A DNA stretch of 13,047 nt. It comes from Balneolales bacterium (GTDB lineage Bacteria; Bacteroidota; Rhodothermia; Balneolales; Natronogracilivirgulaceae). Below the pieces are notes generated by a model. That model did no database searches. It was not told the DNA's origin and saw nothing but the letters and a program-made list of their open reading frames with translations. A program made the position numbers and the translations under genes. Where the stretch lies: NCBI GenBank assembly GCA_007131625.1, contig SLQC01000149.1, positions 1-13,047 on the forward strand. Reading direction: 5' to 3'. This document shows, piece by piece, positions 1-6,521 of this stretch. Position 1 is the stretch's first letter. Each line of letters opens with the position of its first letter.

Positions 1-63
1 CCACTACATTTTTCAGGTAACGGAACGGTTTTGCTCATTCCTCACCGCTTGTAGTCGTCCTGG

Positions 64-650
64 ATGCTTGCTATACTGCCGAAAAGTAGTAATTTCCGGT
101 TGTGTGAGAAATCCGGGTTAATCCCATTCCTGATTGCCTTTTACGTTCTCGCCGCCGATCTCTCCATACTGGAGGTGAACGCAAACCCTTATGTTTTGTC
201 GATCGGCCCGGATGAAACTGCTACGCAACGACTCAACCTGGCTCAATCATTCAATCCTGTCGACTCGGTCATCGGCACTCTTTTGGCACAGATATTAATC
301 CTTGCCAAGCTTTGAAAACCTGGAAGTACTGGCCGCTGATGCAACCGAACAACAGGCCCAGCAACTGATGGAGCAGCAGCTTACCAAAGTGATCACTCCG
401 TATCTGATCGTCGGATTGATATTGGTAGCGGTATGGATATTGACAGCTACAACCAAAATGCCGTTTGTTATTGAATCGGACAGAAATGTCAACTTCGCTG
501 CCACCACCAGGCGACTTGTTCGCAACCCCAACTATGTTTTCGCTGTCATTGCACAGTTCTTCTATGTAGGAGCTCAAATCTCGGTATGGACCTGCACCGT
601 TTTTTATATTCCGGACCAATTGGGTATTTCGGGCAGCGAAGCACCAAGAT
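64..650 (+). pseudogene. FucP-type sugar:H+ symporter (MFS) remnant, frameshifted and truncated
   Basis: Two overlapping reading frames together read as the middle of a fucose/glucose-galactose permease of the major facilitator superfamily, an inner-membrane sugar-proton symporter. The first frame (about 64-312) carries the family signature around SILEVNANPYVLSIG and RLNLAQSFNP; the second (about 305-645) continues with a helix near GLILVAVWILTA and the signature NPNYVFAVIAQFFYVGAQ. A single-base frameshift near 303-315 separates them, since the first frame stops at TGA just after the alignment shifts. Family members are about 400-450 residues; only about 190 are recognisable. The 5' third is absent or decayed beyond recognition, and homology stops near GISGSEA (about 645), so the gene is dead. 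Similarity is from recalled family motifs, not a search. Confidence 0.8.
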
Positions 651-708
651 CTTGTCATTTGCCGGCAAGGCTAAATTGCCGAAAACCCATAACATTAGCA
701 CCATCAGA

Positions 709-750
709 TCAGTAAACCGACAAACCAGTTCAGTAAACCGGTAAACACGA
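709..750. repeat. Degenerate 21-bp tandem repeat (two units)
   Basis: The 11-mer TCAGTAAACCG occurs at 709-719 and again at 730-740, exactly 21 bp apart, with the intervening bases partly similar. It lies just after the sugar-permease remnant. No function can be assigned. Confidence 0.4.
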
Positions 751-898
751 TTTCGTATTATAAGTTAAGATTCTGGCCTGTCATCGGGATGCAAAAATTT
801 AAAAATAAGAATAATCTGATAGCGGAACCGTTAATCAAATTGTTTTGTTAGTAAAGCAGGTAGCCACCCATCAAACCATCAAAATAATGAGAGGAATT

Positions 899-1177
899 AT
901 GAACAAGGTAAATATGTTAATAAGTGTAGTTATCGGATCGTTTATAGGTGCGCTTCTGGGTGTGTTATTTGCCCCCGACAAAGGCGAAAAAACTCGAAAG
1001 CAGTTGTCGAAAAAAGGGGACGAGTACACCGAAGCCGTTAAATCCGAGCTCGATGATTTCGTAAAAAACATGCGTAAAAAATACGAATCGGCACTGAAAG
1101 ACACCGAAGAGATCATCAACAAAGGCAAAGCCAGGGCTGACGACCTTAAAAACGACGTAAAAAAAATCCTGAAGTAG
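899..1177 (+). CDS. YtxH-domain small membrane-anchored protein
   Basis: This 92-residue protein has the YtxH/GvpP-like layout: one N-terminal membrane segment (about residues 5-24, rich in Ile, Val, Gly and Leu), directly followed by the family motif FAPDKGEKTRK, then a charged Lys/Glu-rich helix to the C terminus that probably forms a coiled coil. Members are often stress- or envelope-associated, but no precise biochemical role is known. I chose the ATG at 899 over the in-frame start at 845 because the membrane segment then sits at the N terminus and a GAGAGG Shine-Dalgarno-like stretch ends 4 bp upstream; the extra 18 residues look non-coding. It is the only intact gene between the two decayed genes on its sides and appears monocistronic. 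Confidence 0.8.
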   Translation: MNKVNMLISVVIGSFIGALLGVLFAPDKGEKTRKQLSKKGDEYTEAVKSELDDFVKNMRKKYESALKDTEEIINKGKARADDLKNDVKKILK

Positions 1178-1301
1178 TAGCAAAACTGCCGGAAATTCCT
1201 TTAATAAGCTTAATAAGCAGAGTCCAAAAGGTATATCCGAATAGTGATTTGTAAGAACAAAATCTCTGAAGATTAGTCGTCACGAATCTTATTTTGCGTG
1301 G

Positions 1302-1981
1302 TCAACCATCAACCATATTTTCATCCACATCCACGCCGAGAACTTTGGCTATCGCCATACTTAGCTGTGTGTCGGCGCGGAAGAAATGACAAAGCTGACG
1401 CTTAATAATTTAGTCCTTTTTTGGTTCGTCAATACTGCTCATAGTTCCGACAATATTAGAAACCGTTTTCTTGCGGTGCTGATCCGACATTACTTTGCGG
1501 TACAACAATTCCGAATGGGTGAAGTGATCTTTTTCACCTTTGGCATTGCGATCGTAACAGTCGGCCATGGTGTTTTCCAGCTCCAATCCTTTTTCGTCGT
1601 AAGCCTCGTCTTCATGGATATCGTCGAAACTGTTCGGGAAGCAGTTGGGGTTGCTTCCACTGTTGCCGTTGACCCGCCTGTACCCGGCACGCTGGTATTT
1701 GTTTACAGCAAAAGGACATTTGTTGGCAGGGACCTGCTCATAATTGGCGCCAAGCCGGTAGCAGTGGGCGTCGGGATAGGAGAGTAGACGGCCCTGAAGC
1801 ATTTTGTCGGGCGAATATCCAATCCGTCCACAATATGTGCCGGTGCAACAGCGGATTGTTCGTCATGAACGAAGTAATTGTAAGGACTTTCGTTGAGTTC
1901 CCTCTTGCCGACTTCGTTGAGGAGATAGTGATCATGAGGCCAGCCAGGATTTTGAGTAAAAGGAAAGGAGAGTTTGCCTAA
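1302..1981 (-). pseudogene. katA: Monofunctional haem catalase, 3' part (C-terminal ~220 residues), disrupted
   Basis: Read on the minus strand from about 1981, this gives the C-terminal half of a clade-3-type haem catalase (2 H2O2 to 2 H2O and O2). Recognisable blocks are NPGWPHDHYLLNEVG, RELNESPYNYF, then SPDKMLQGRLLSYPDAH, which contains the proximal haem-ligand tyrosine, then the NYQRDG-like block, SNIVGTMSSID and the tail RQLCHFFRADTQLSMAIAK. Two lesions are visible: a one-base frameshift near 1810-1816 (the frame ending VDGLDI must shift to read SPDKML), and an in-frame TAA at 1410-1412 after DEPKKD, where the family normally continues into IINRQLCHFF. The original stop seems to be the TGA at 1302-1304. 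The N-terminal piece lies at 3233-3461 in the same orientation, separated by about 1.25 kb of unrelated genes. No functional catalase can come from this. Confidence 0.9.
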
Positions 1982-1991
1982 CTATGTTAAA

Positions 1992-2642
1992 TCATTTTTT
2001 CCGAAGAATAAACACCCGTCGCCGATCCGATTCCAGCAGAGTAAATCCATGTGCATCAGCCAGATACCTGATCGTGTCCTCATGATAGAAACAAACATGG
2101 GTGAGATCATTCGAATAATACCAGGTCGCAAACCGATCAAGATCCGTCCAGGTTTCAGTCATGATGGTTAATAAACCGCCCCTTTTCAGAAGTACTGACA
2201 AGTTGTTAAATTCATCGGCCGGCCGGAAAAAGTGCTCAATACATTCCGTTGCAAAAATGATGTCAAATGGCCCTTTCGGCCGTTCCGGAAAGAAAATCGG
2301 ATCATAATCCCAACAGTTTATACCATTTTTTTTTGCCAGAATACTCATCGTCGGGACAGGACCGCATCCATAATCGAGCCCTTCGGAAGCGCCCCCGGAC
2401 AGATACGGCAGGGACGGTTTGAGGGCTCGTACCAGAAATTTCACATATCCGGGATATTGAATCCCGTTTTTGTGGGTAACATAGCGAGCTATTTCTTCTT
2501 CCCGGGAAGGAAAGTTTGTCGGGTCAACACTGATCAGCCGGCATCGTCCGCACAACCGGTATAAGCGGTCGAGTGGACCGTCCATCCGTTTTAGATCCTC
2601 TGGATGGTGACAAAGGGGACAGGGTGCGATGTCATCGGACAT
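1992..2642 (-). CDS. Class I SAM-dependent methyltransferase with N-terminal zinc-ribbon-like motif
   Basis: This 216-residue protein starts with two CxxC pairs (C8/C11 and C31/C34), a likely zinc ribbon, then EEEIARYVTHKN (48-59). A Rossmann methyltransferase core follows: motif I DYGCGPVPTMS (90-100), an acidic strand-2 end at WDYDP (111-115), FATECIEHFF (130-139) and GGLLTIMTE (155-163), with the late segment ATWYYSNDLTHVCFYHEDT (172-190). This pattern matches a widespread uncharacterised bacterial family of about 210 residues; the substrate is unknown. The ATG at 2642 is preferred to the frame's earlier start at 2714 because the zinc-ribbon block then begins the protein and it sits 10 bp after the dksA-like stop, suggesting one transcript. 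It looks intact although katA fragments lie on both sides. Confidence 0.8.
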   Translation of the reverse strand: MSDDIAPCPLCHHPEDLKRMDGPLDRLYRLCGRCRLISVDPTNFPSREEEIARYVTHKNGIQYPGYVKFLVRALKPSLPYLSGGASEGLDYGCGPVPTMSILAKKNGINCWDYDPIFFPERPKGPFDIIFATECIEHFFRPADEFNNLSVLLKRGGLLTIMTETWTDLDRFATWYYSNDLTHVCFYHEDTIRYLADAHGFTLLESDRRRVFILRKK

Positions 2643-2652
2643 GATGTTAGTT

Positions 2653-2988
2653 TTATTTGGAGCACGAAACGCAAACCCGCTTTTCCGGCAAGATGAGGAT
2701 TCGTCCGAAAGCAATCGGCTTGCCGCATCTCATGCACAATCCATAGTCTTTGTCGTCCACCTTTTCAAGAACATTTTGGAGTCGCTTGAGCCGTGTACGT
2801 GTATTTCGGTAAGCCGCATCATTGACACTTTTATTGTTGATGGCATCCATCCGGGAGATTCGACCGATCGAATTGTCGGGAGCAACCGCAGCGGTTAGTT
2901 CTTTCAGCACCACCATTTCCTTTTCGGCTTCAGCAATTTGCTGCTCGATTGTCTGCCTGACTTGATCCCGTTCTTTATCTGATAACAT
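2653..2988 (-). CDS. TraR/DksA-family C4 zinc-finger protein
   Basis: The 111-residue product has an N-terminal charged helix (about 1-35), the family block SIGRISRMDAINNKS (40-54), a second helix (about 60-80), and a C-terminal C4 zinc finger with C85xxC88 and C106xxC109. DksA/TraR proteins enter the RNA polymerase secondary channel and tune transcription, often with ppGpp; this short version is closer to the small DksA/TraR-like proteins than to full DksA (about 150 residues), and whether it binds polymerase is not shown. The frame is open further upstream to 3138, but that stretch is permease-remnant DNA in another frame; the start at 2988 gives the family's usual N terminus. It probably forms a two-gene operon with the methyltransferase downstream. 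Confidence 0.85.
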   Translation of the reverse strand: MLSDKERDQVRQTIEQQIAEAEKEMVVLKELTAAVAPDNSIGRISRMDAINNKSVNDAAYRNTRTRLKRLQNVLEKVDDKDYGLCMRCGKPIAFGRILILPEKRVCVSCSK

Positions 2989-3073
2989 TTGTGTACCTGC
3001 AGTTCTGATGAGATGCAAAATTTGAATTGGATGGGCAAGATAACTGTTATTATGCAACAATCCCTGCCGATCA

Positions 3074-3232
3074 TCACGACCGTGATCTGAATTTTGCCAG
3101 GTAGCCGTATTTTGGTGCGAGAAGAAAGACAATCGCAAATTGTATCTCCGTCACCACTGCAATGGCACCGGCTATCGAACAGTTGATCCGCAGGGCGACA
3201 AAATATCCGCCAACCGCCTATGTAGTCCCGAA
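3074..3232 (-). pseudogene. C-terminal scrap of a metal (Zn/Mn) ABC-transporter permease
   Basis: One minus-strand frame of 52 codons reads like the last two membrane segments of an ABC-3-family metal permease (TroC/MntB/ZnuB type). It shows a GGYFVAL helix, SIAGAIAVV, then QFAIVFLLAPKYGYLAK, the helix and cytoplasmic end with which these permeases usually finish, and stops at TGA 3074-3076. An in-frame TAG lies at 3218-3220, where a leucine would be expected. The frame begins exactly where the katA homology ends (3232/3233). The remainder of the transporter (about 220 residues, plus the ATPase and binding protein) is absent here. The family call rests on recalled C-terminal motifs over a short stretch, so it is moderate only. 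Confidence 0.55.
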
Positions 3233-3461
3233 CAGAACCGCTCGTTATCCTTATTGATGAAGGAGAAGGTGTGGCTACCGGATCCCTTTGCATGAACGAC
3301 CCGCTCCGGTATCCGCTCACGGTGAAATGAGCCATTTACTCATAAAGAATGTAATCCTGAAGCAGAACCGGTCCGCGCGGACCGGCGGTCATCGAGTCCT
3401 GATTTTTTGTGTATGTCCGACCGGATGCGGCAGTAAGTTTCCTGTTATTTTCTTTACTCAT
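3233..3461 (-). pseudogene. katA: Monofunctional haem catalase, 5' part with internal deletion
   Basis: The minus-strand ATG at 3461-3459 opens a typical catalase N terminus: MSKENNRKL, then NQDSMTAGPRGPVLLQDY. An AAA-to-TAA type nonsense codon at 3336-3338 follows ILYE (the family has IEK). A one-base deletion near 3320 then shifts the frame, after which ERIPERVVHAKGSG, with the distal active-site histidine, is readable. At about 3274-3282 it jumps in frame to SHTFSFINKDNERF, which in intact catalases lies some 130-140 residues further on; the join falls where both sequences have a G-S/F-G motif. Homology ends at 3233, one base before the metal-permease scrap. Together with the piece at 1302-1981, the order and orientation of one ancestral katA are preserved. 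Confidence 0.9.
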
Positions 3462-3624
3462 AACAGGAGATTTAAATATTCTAAGGTGACGTTTCGGTTT
3501 GCGATTGATGGGTCAATTCGGATGCATTTTCCATCCGATTCTGGCCCGGGCATTGCAAGTATCCATTTGAAGCCAAAATGCCATGTATTCGTAAACTTAT
3601 CAAAGTGATTGTATTTATATTTTT

Positions 3625-3639
3625 ATAGACTTTGTCTAT
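3625..3639. promoter_or_regulatory. Probable OxyR-binding palindrome (ATAG-N7-CTAT)
   Basis: The sequence ATAGACTTTGTCTAT is a perfect inverted repeat of six bases around TTT and fits the ATAG-N7-CTAT half-site that OxyR dimers bind; it also fits the general LysR T-N11-A rule. It lies between oxyR and the katA remnant, as expected for autoregulation and katA activation. A clear second half-site at the canonical spacing was not found, so only one motif is supported. Confidence 0.6.
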
Positions 3640-3667
3640 CATTAAACCCTCACCCGTGAAAGTGACA

Positions 3668-3713
3668 TTATAATACATGCTGAAAAGGCGTTATAATACA
3701 CGTAGAAAAGGCG
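3668..3713. repeat. 23-bp tandem repeat, two units, upstream of oxyR
   Basis: Units 3668-3690 and 3691-3713 abut exactly and match at 20 of 23 positions; both begin TTATAATACA and end GAAAAGGCG. Each contains TATAAT, so the repeat duplicates a -10-like hexamer about 95-140 bp upstream of oxyR. It may be a doubled regulator site or a simple slippage product. Confidence 0.7.
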
Positions 3714-3806
3714 ATGTTGCACAGAGTAGCACCATCTAAACGAAATAAAATTAATAAGAAGAATTTTTAACGAATGACATTGGGATACAGGAAGAATGAT
3801 TGATTC

Positions 3807-4742
3807 ATGAATATGCAACAGTTGACATATATAATTGCGATCGACCGGTTCCGGCACTTTGCACGAGCGGCGGAGCACTGTCATGTCACGCAACCGACCC
3901 TTAGTACAATGGTTAACCGGCTGGAGGATGAGGTGGGTGTTAAGATTTTTGATCGCAGCAGGACCCCGGTGTTGCCGACTGATACGGGCAAACGGATTAT
4001 TGCGCAAGCCCAAAGGATTTTAGAGGAGGTCGACCATTTACATAGACTGGCCGGTGAAATGACTGATCAGATAGAAGGGGAGTTGCGTTTGGGGGTAATT
4101 CCGACCGTAGCCCCATACTTGTTACCGTTGTTTCTACACGCCATGTTAACGGACTATCCGAAACTCCGGGTAACCATTAATGAATTCGCTACCGATGAAA
4201 TTGTCGAACAGTTGAAAACAAATCGGATCGACGCCGGTATTTTGGTTACACCGTTGAATAATGAAGCTATTCGCGAGATTCCGTTGTATATCGAACCATT
4301 TGTCGTTTATAGGGGCAAATTAATGCCACCCAAAAAACAGAAGTATGTGCTGGTAAAGGAGCTGGATCTCAATCAACTCTGGCTGCTGGAGGAGGGCCAC
4401 TGTCTGCGAAGCCAAATTGCAACTTTGTGTGAATTGAAAAAGAAAAGTCTCAGCAGCAGAAATCTGAATTATGAAGCGGGAAGCATCGATTCTCTCAAAA
4501 GACTGGTTGATGCCAATTATGGCATTACCATTCTACCCTCACTTTCTATTCGTGATTTTACGGATGCGGAAATGGCGTCGGTTCAATATTTCCGCGATCC
4601 GGTTCCTGCACGGGAGATTAGTATTGTCACATACCGGCACCACATCAAGGAACATATTGTGGATGTACTGAAGAAAGAGATTCAAAAAAAAGTCGCTCCC
4701 ATTCTGATTGAAGAACGACCTTGTCGAATATTGGAGATTTGA
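3807..4742 (+). CDS. oxyR: OxyR, LysR-type hydrogen-peroxide sensor and transcription factor
   Basis: The 311-residue protein has a LysR helix-turn-helix (about 1-60; RHFARAAEHCHVTQPTLSTM and a LEDEVGVKIFDRS recognition/wing region very close to E. coli OxyR) and a periplasmic-binding-like regulatory domain (about 90-300). In that domain GHCLRSQIATLC places cysteines at residues 199 and 208, the same positions as the disulfide-switch pair in E. coli OxyR, so it should sense H2O2 by C199-C208 oxidation. The start at 3807 aligns MNMQQL with the MTLQQL start of family members; no good Shine-Dalgarno is visible. It is divergent from the ruined katA, the classical arrangement, with an OxyR-type site between them. 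Candidate remaining targets in the window are the peroxiredoxin and katG, although I saw no ATAG-N7-CTAT site ahead of either. Confidence 0.93.
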   Translation: MNMQQLTYIIAIDRFRHFARAAEHCHVTQPTLSTMVNRLEDEVGVKIFDRSRTPVLPTDTGKRIIAQAQRILEEVDHLHRLAGEMTDQIEGELRLGVIPTVAPYLLPLFLHAMLTDYPKLRVTINEFATDEIVEQLKTNRIDAGILVTPLNNEAIREIPLYIEPFVVYRGKLMPPKKQKYVLVKELDLNQLWLLEEGHCLRSQIATLCELKKKSLSSRNLNYEAGSIDSLKRLVDANYGITILPSLSIRDFTDAEMASVQYFRDPVPAREISIVTYRHHIKEHIVDVLKKEIQKKVAPILIEERPCRILEI

Positions 4743-4786
4743 AGGTGCATTTTGATACAATGAAGTTATGGTGATAAATATTTTCG

Positions 4787-4816
4787 AAAACCAGCTCATG
4801 GTTTTATTGACTTTAT
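4787..4816 (+). terminator. Possible oxyR terminator
   Basis: A perfect 7-bp stem (AAAACCA 4787-4793 with TGGTTTT 4799-4805) and a 5-nt loop are followed by ATTGACTTTAT. The stem is A/T-rich and the T tract broken, so it is weak, but it is well placed 45 bp after oxyR and before the tRNA promoter. Confidence 0.4.
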
Positions 4817-4829
4817 AATGAGATGCAGG

Positions 4830-4861
4830 TTTGTTCGAAAACAGGTAAAGTGATATCTTTG
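4830..4861 (+). promoter_or_regulatory. Bacteroidota-type promoter for tRNA-Val
   Basis: TTTG at 4830-4833 and TATCTTTG at 4854-4861 are separated by 20 nt, matching the TTTG / TAnnTTTG promoter recognised by the Bacteroidota housekeeping sigma factor. The tRNA begins 12 bp downstream, so transcription would start just before the mature 5' end. Confidence 0.7.
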
Positions 4862-4872
4862 TAATGACAAAC

Positions 4873-4946
4873 GGGTGGTTAGCTCAGTTGGTTAGAGCGC
4901 TACGTTGACATCGTAGAGGTCGCTGGTTCAAATCCAGTACCACCCA
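4873..4946 (+). tRNA. tRNA-Val (anticodon GAC)
   Basis: The 74-nt sequence folds as a cloverleaf. The acceptor stem is GGGTGGT with ACCACCC, the D arm GCTC...GAGC, the anticodon arm CTACG-TTGACAT-CGTAG with GAC at 4907-4909, the variable loop AGGTC, and the T arm GCTGG-TTCAAAT-CCAGT (one G-U pair). The discriminator base is A; CCA is not encoded (the next bases are CAT), so it must be added enzymatically. GAC reads valine codons GUC and GUU. No second tRNA or duplicated 3' end suggesting an integration site was seen nearby. Confidence 0.97.
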
Positions 4947-5171
4947 CATCCTTTCTAAGGTTTTGCAAGCCTATTTACTTTCGGGCGGCCCCACTTATCG
5001 GCTTGATGATCGACGGATTGGCCGGGCAGCCATATGTGGCATCATCTTCCTGCACTGCAATCACGTGCTCCAACCAGTCTGCATTCTCCCCCTTGCCCGT
5101 TACCATTTATGTTCTGTTATCTGTCCGTATACCGGTTTATATTTCCATAGTTACGAAAATCGCTGTCAAAT

Positions 5172-6308
5172 ATGAGTTACTGCAAACCGTGGAGAACCGG
5201 CGTAACCGGATTTTTGCTGATATTGGTGCTTTTTTCCGGACCGCTGGTGGGTGTGATCCTGAGTGGCGGGGCGCCCGGATCCTATCTCGAATTCCCGCCA
5301 ACGACGTTGCAGGTTGCGCAACCTGAATTTTCATGGGTTACCTTTGCCGGGATATTGTTTTTTATCATAGTGACAACCTGGCCGTTTTGGCGGCGGCTCA
5401 CCCGGGAACGATGGAAACCGGCCATCGTCGAACATGCGCCATCCTTTCCGTGGTGGGGATGGGTGGCACTGGTAGGGGTTGCCGGCTTCTGGATATTGGC
5501 ATGGACCCGGTTCGATTGGTTTGCGCCCTTGCAGCGTCTCACTTTTTTCCCCCTTTGGTTTTGTTTCATTATTGTGTTGAATGCCGTAGCTTTCCGGAAA
5601 TCGGGCAGAAGCCTGATGACGCACCGGCCGTTGTACTTCGGACTTCTTTTTCCGGTCAGCGCGATCTTCTGGTGGATATTTGAATATCTGAACCGGTATG
5701 TCAACAACTGGTATTACACGGGAGTGGGGGAAATCGGACCCTGGCAGTATTTTGGGGAATCAACACTTGCATTTTCCACCGTTCTACCTGCCGTGATGAG
5801 TGTGCGCTATCTGCTGCTGCTGATGCCTGTATTCTCCCGGGCTTACACCGGTTTCCCCACTATTTCCTGGCTGCTCCCGGTCCGGTTCTGGAGCGCAATG
5901 GGTCTGGTCGGTTTGCTGGGTTTAATTGGGATCGGCTGGATCCCGGAATTAAGCTATCCGCTTGTCTGGATAGCTCCAGGCCTGCTTTGGGTGACGTATG
6001 AGCGCTGGACAGGCCATATCAACCCGATGCTTGAAGCGGCTGCCAGGGGTAATTTGACCCTGATATGGTCCTCGGCCATAGCCGCCCTGGTCTGTGGGGT
6101 TTTCTGGGAGATGTGGAATATTTACAGCAAAGCCCAATGGATCTACAATATTCCCGGCGTCGAGCGCTTCTACTTGTTTGAGATGCCGATATTGGGATAT
6201 GCCGGCTATCTGCCTTTCGGTGTGACCTGTGCGTTGGTGAGTAGTCGTATACTTATTTCCCTAACAGATATGCCAGGATGGAGGGCAGCAAACTCAGCAC
6301 AACACTGA
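5172..6308 (+). CDS. Uncharacterised polytopic membrane protein with internal duplication
   Basis: I do not recognise this 378-residue protein. It has about ten hydrophobic segments (near 11-31, 54-71, 95-111, 123-141, 153-172, 198-220, 240-257, 261-276, 295-315 and 338-362) and is rich in Trp and Tyr. Two halves repeat a pattern: E171-x2-N174-x-Y176-x3-W180-x-Y182 with a second glutamate E197 and LP at 205-206, and E313-x2-N316-x-Y318-x4-W323-x-Y325 with E337 and LP at 347-348. Glutamates at the membrane edge in a duplicated helical unit recall integral-membrane cyclases such as the CrtYc/CrtYd type, but that is only a resemblance in layout. The start at 5172 lacks a clear Shine-Dalgarno. 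It appears monocistronic and ends at a good terminator. Confidence 0.8.
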   Translation: MSYCKPWRTGVTGFLLILVLFSGPLVGVILSGGAPGSYLEFPPTTLQVAQPEFSWVTFAGILFFIIVTTWPFWRRLTRERWKPAIVEHAPSFPWWGWVALVGVAGFWILAWTRFDWFAPLQRLTFFPLWFCFIIVLNAVAFRKSGRSLMTHRPLYFGLLFPVSAIFWWIFEYLNRYVNNWYYTGVGEIGPWQYFGESTLAFSTVLPAVMSVRYLLLLMPVFSRAYTGFPTISWLLPVRFWSAMGLVGLLGLIGIGWIPELSYPLVWIAPGLLWVTYERWTGHINPMLEAAARGNLTLIWSSAIAALVCGVFWEMWNIYSKAQWIYNIPGVERFYLFEMPILGYAGYLPFGVTCALVSSRILISLTDMPGWRAANSAQH

Positions 6309-6333
6309 CGATGTTCATATCATAAACTGTGTT

Positions 6334-6368
6334 GCAGGTAAAATGATACCTGCTTGTTTTCTTATTTT
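6334..6368 (+). terminator. Rho-independent terminator after the membrane-protein gene
   Basis: A perfect 7-bp stem, GCAGGTA (6334-6340) with TACCTGC (6347-6353), and a 6-nt loop are followed by the T-rich run TTGTTTTCTTATTTT. It lies 26 bp after the stop. The opposite strand has no matching U tract, so it serves the plus-strand gene. The remaining convergent spacer to 6521 shows nothing else. Confidence 0.85.
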
Positions 6369-6521
6369 GGGTCTGGGCTGATGATCTGTGGAAACGTGCA
6401 ACGCGGTCAGTCCGACCAGTGAATCCTTCCGGGACTTTCCGGCCACGGAGGGGCGTTCTGCCAATCTCCGTAAGGATGGGAATGCCTGCAGCACGGGTTA
6501 CGGACACCGTCGCCGGAGCGT

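Larger units (their letters stand above)
3462..3806. promoter_or_regulatory. oxyR-katA divergent intergenic region
   Basis: This 345-bp region separates the dead katA start (minus strand) from oxyR (plus strand). It contains an ATAG-N7-CTAT palindrome (3625-3639) and a 23-bp tandem repeat (3668-3713), listed separately. On the minus strand, TCACTTTG at 3608-3601 differs at one base from the Bacteroidota -7 element TAnnTTTG and lies about 16 bp downstream of the palindrome, so it could be the old katA promoter. The half nearest katA (3462-3600) has no coding potential that I can support. Confidence 0.5.

Noticed and set aside
1386..1787. Plus-strand open frame of 133 codons
   Set aside because: It is the antisense shadow of the catalase C-terminal remnant, whose minus-strand translation matches family motifs block by block.
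3288..3608. Plus-strand 106-codon frame
   Set aside because: Overlaps the catalase N-terminal remnant in antisense and runs into the regulatory region; no motif.
4873..4946. tRNA as an integration (att) site for a mobile island
   Set aside because: No duplicated tRNA 3' end, integrase or phage/ICE gene was seen; the flanking genes look chromosomal.
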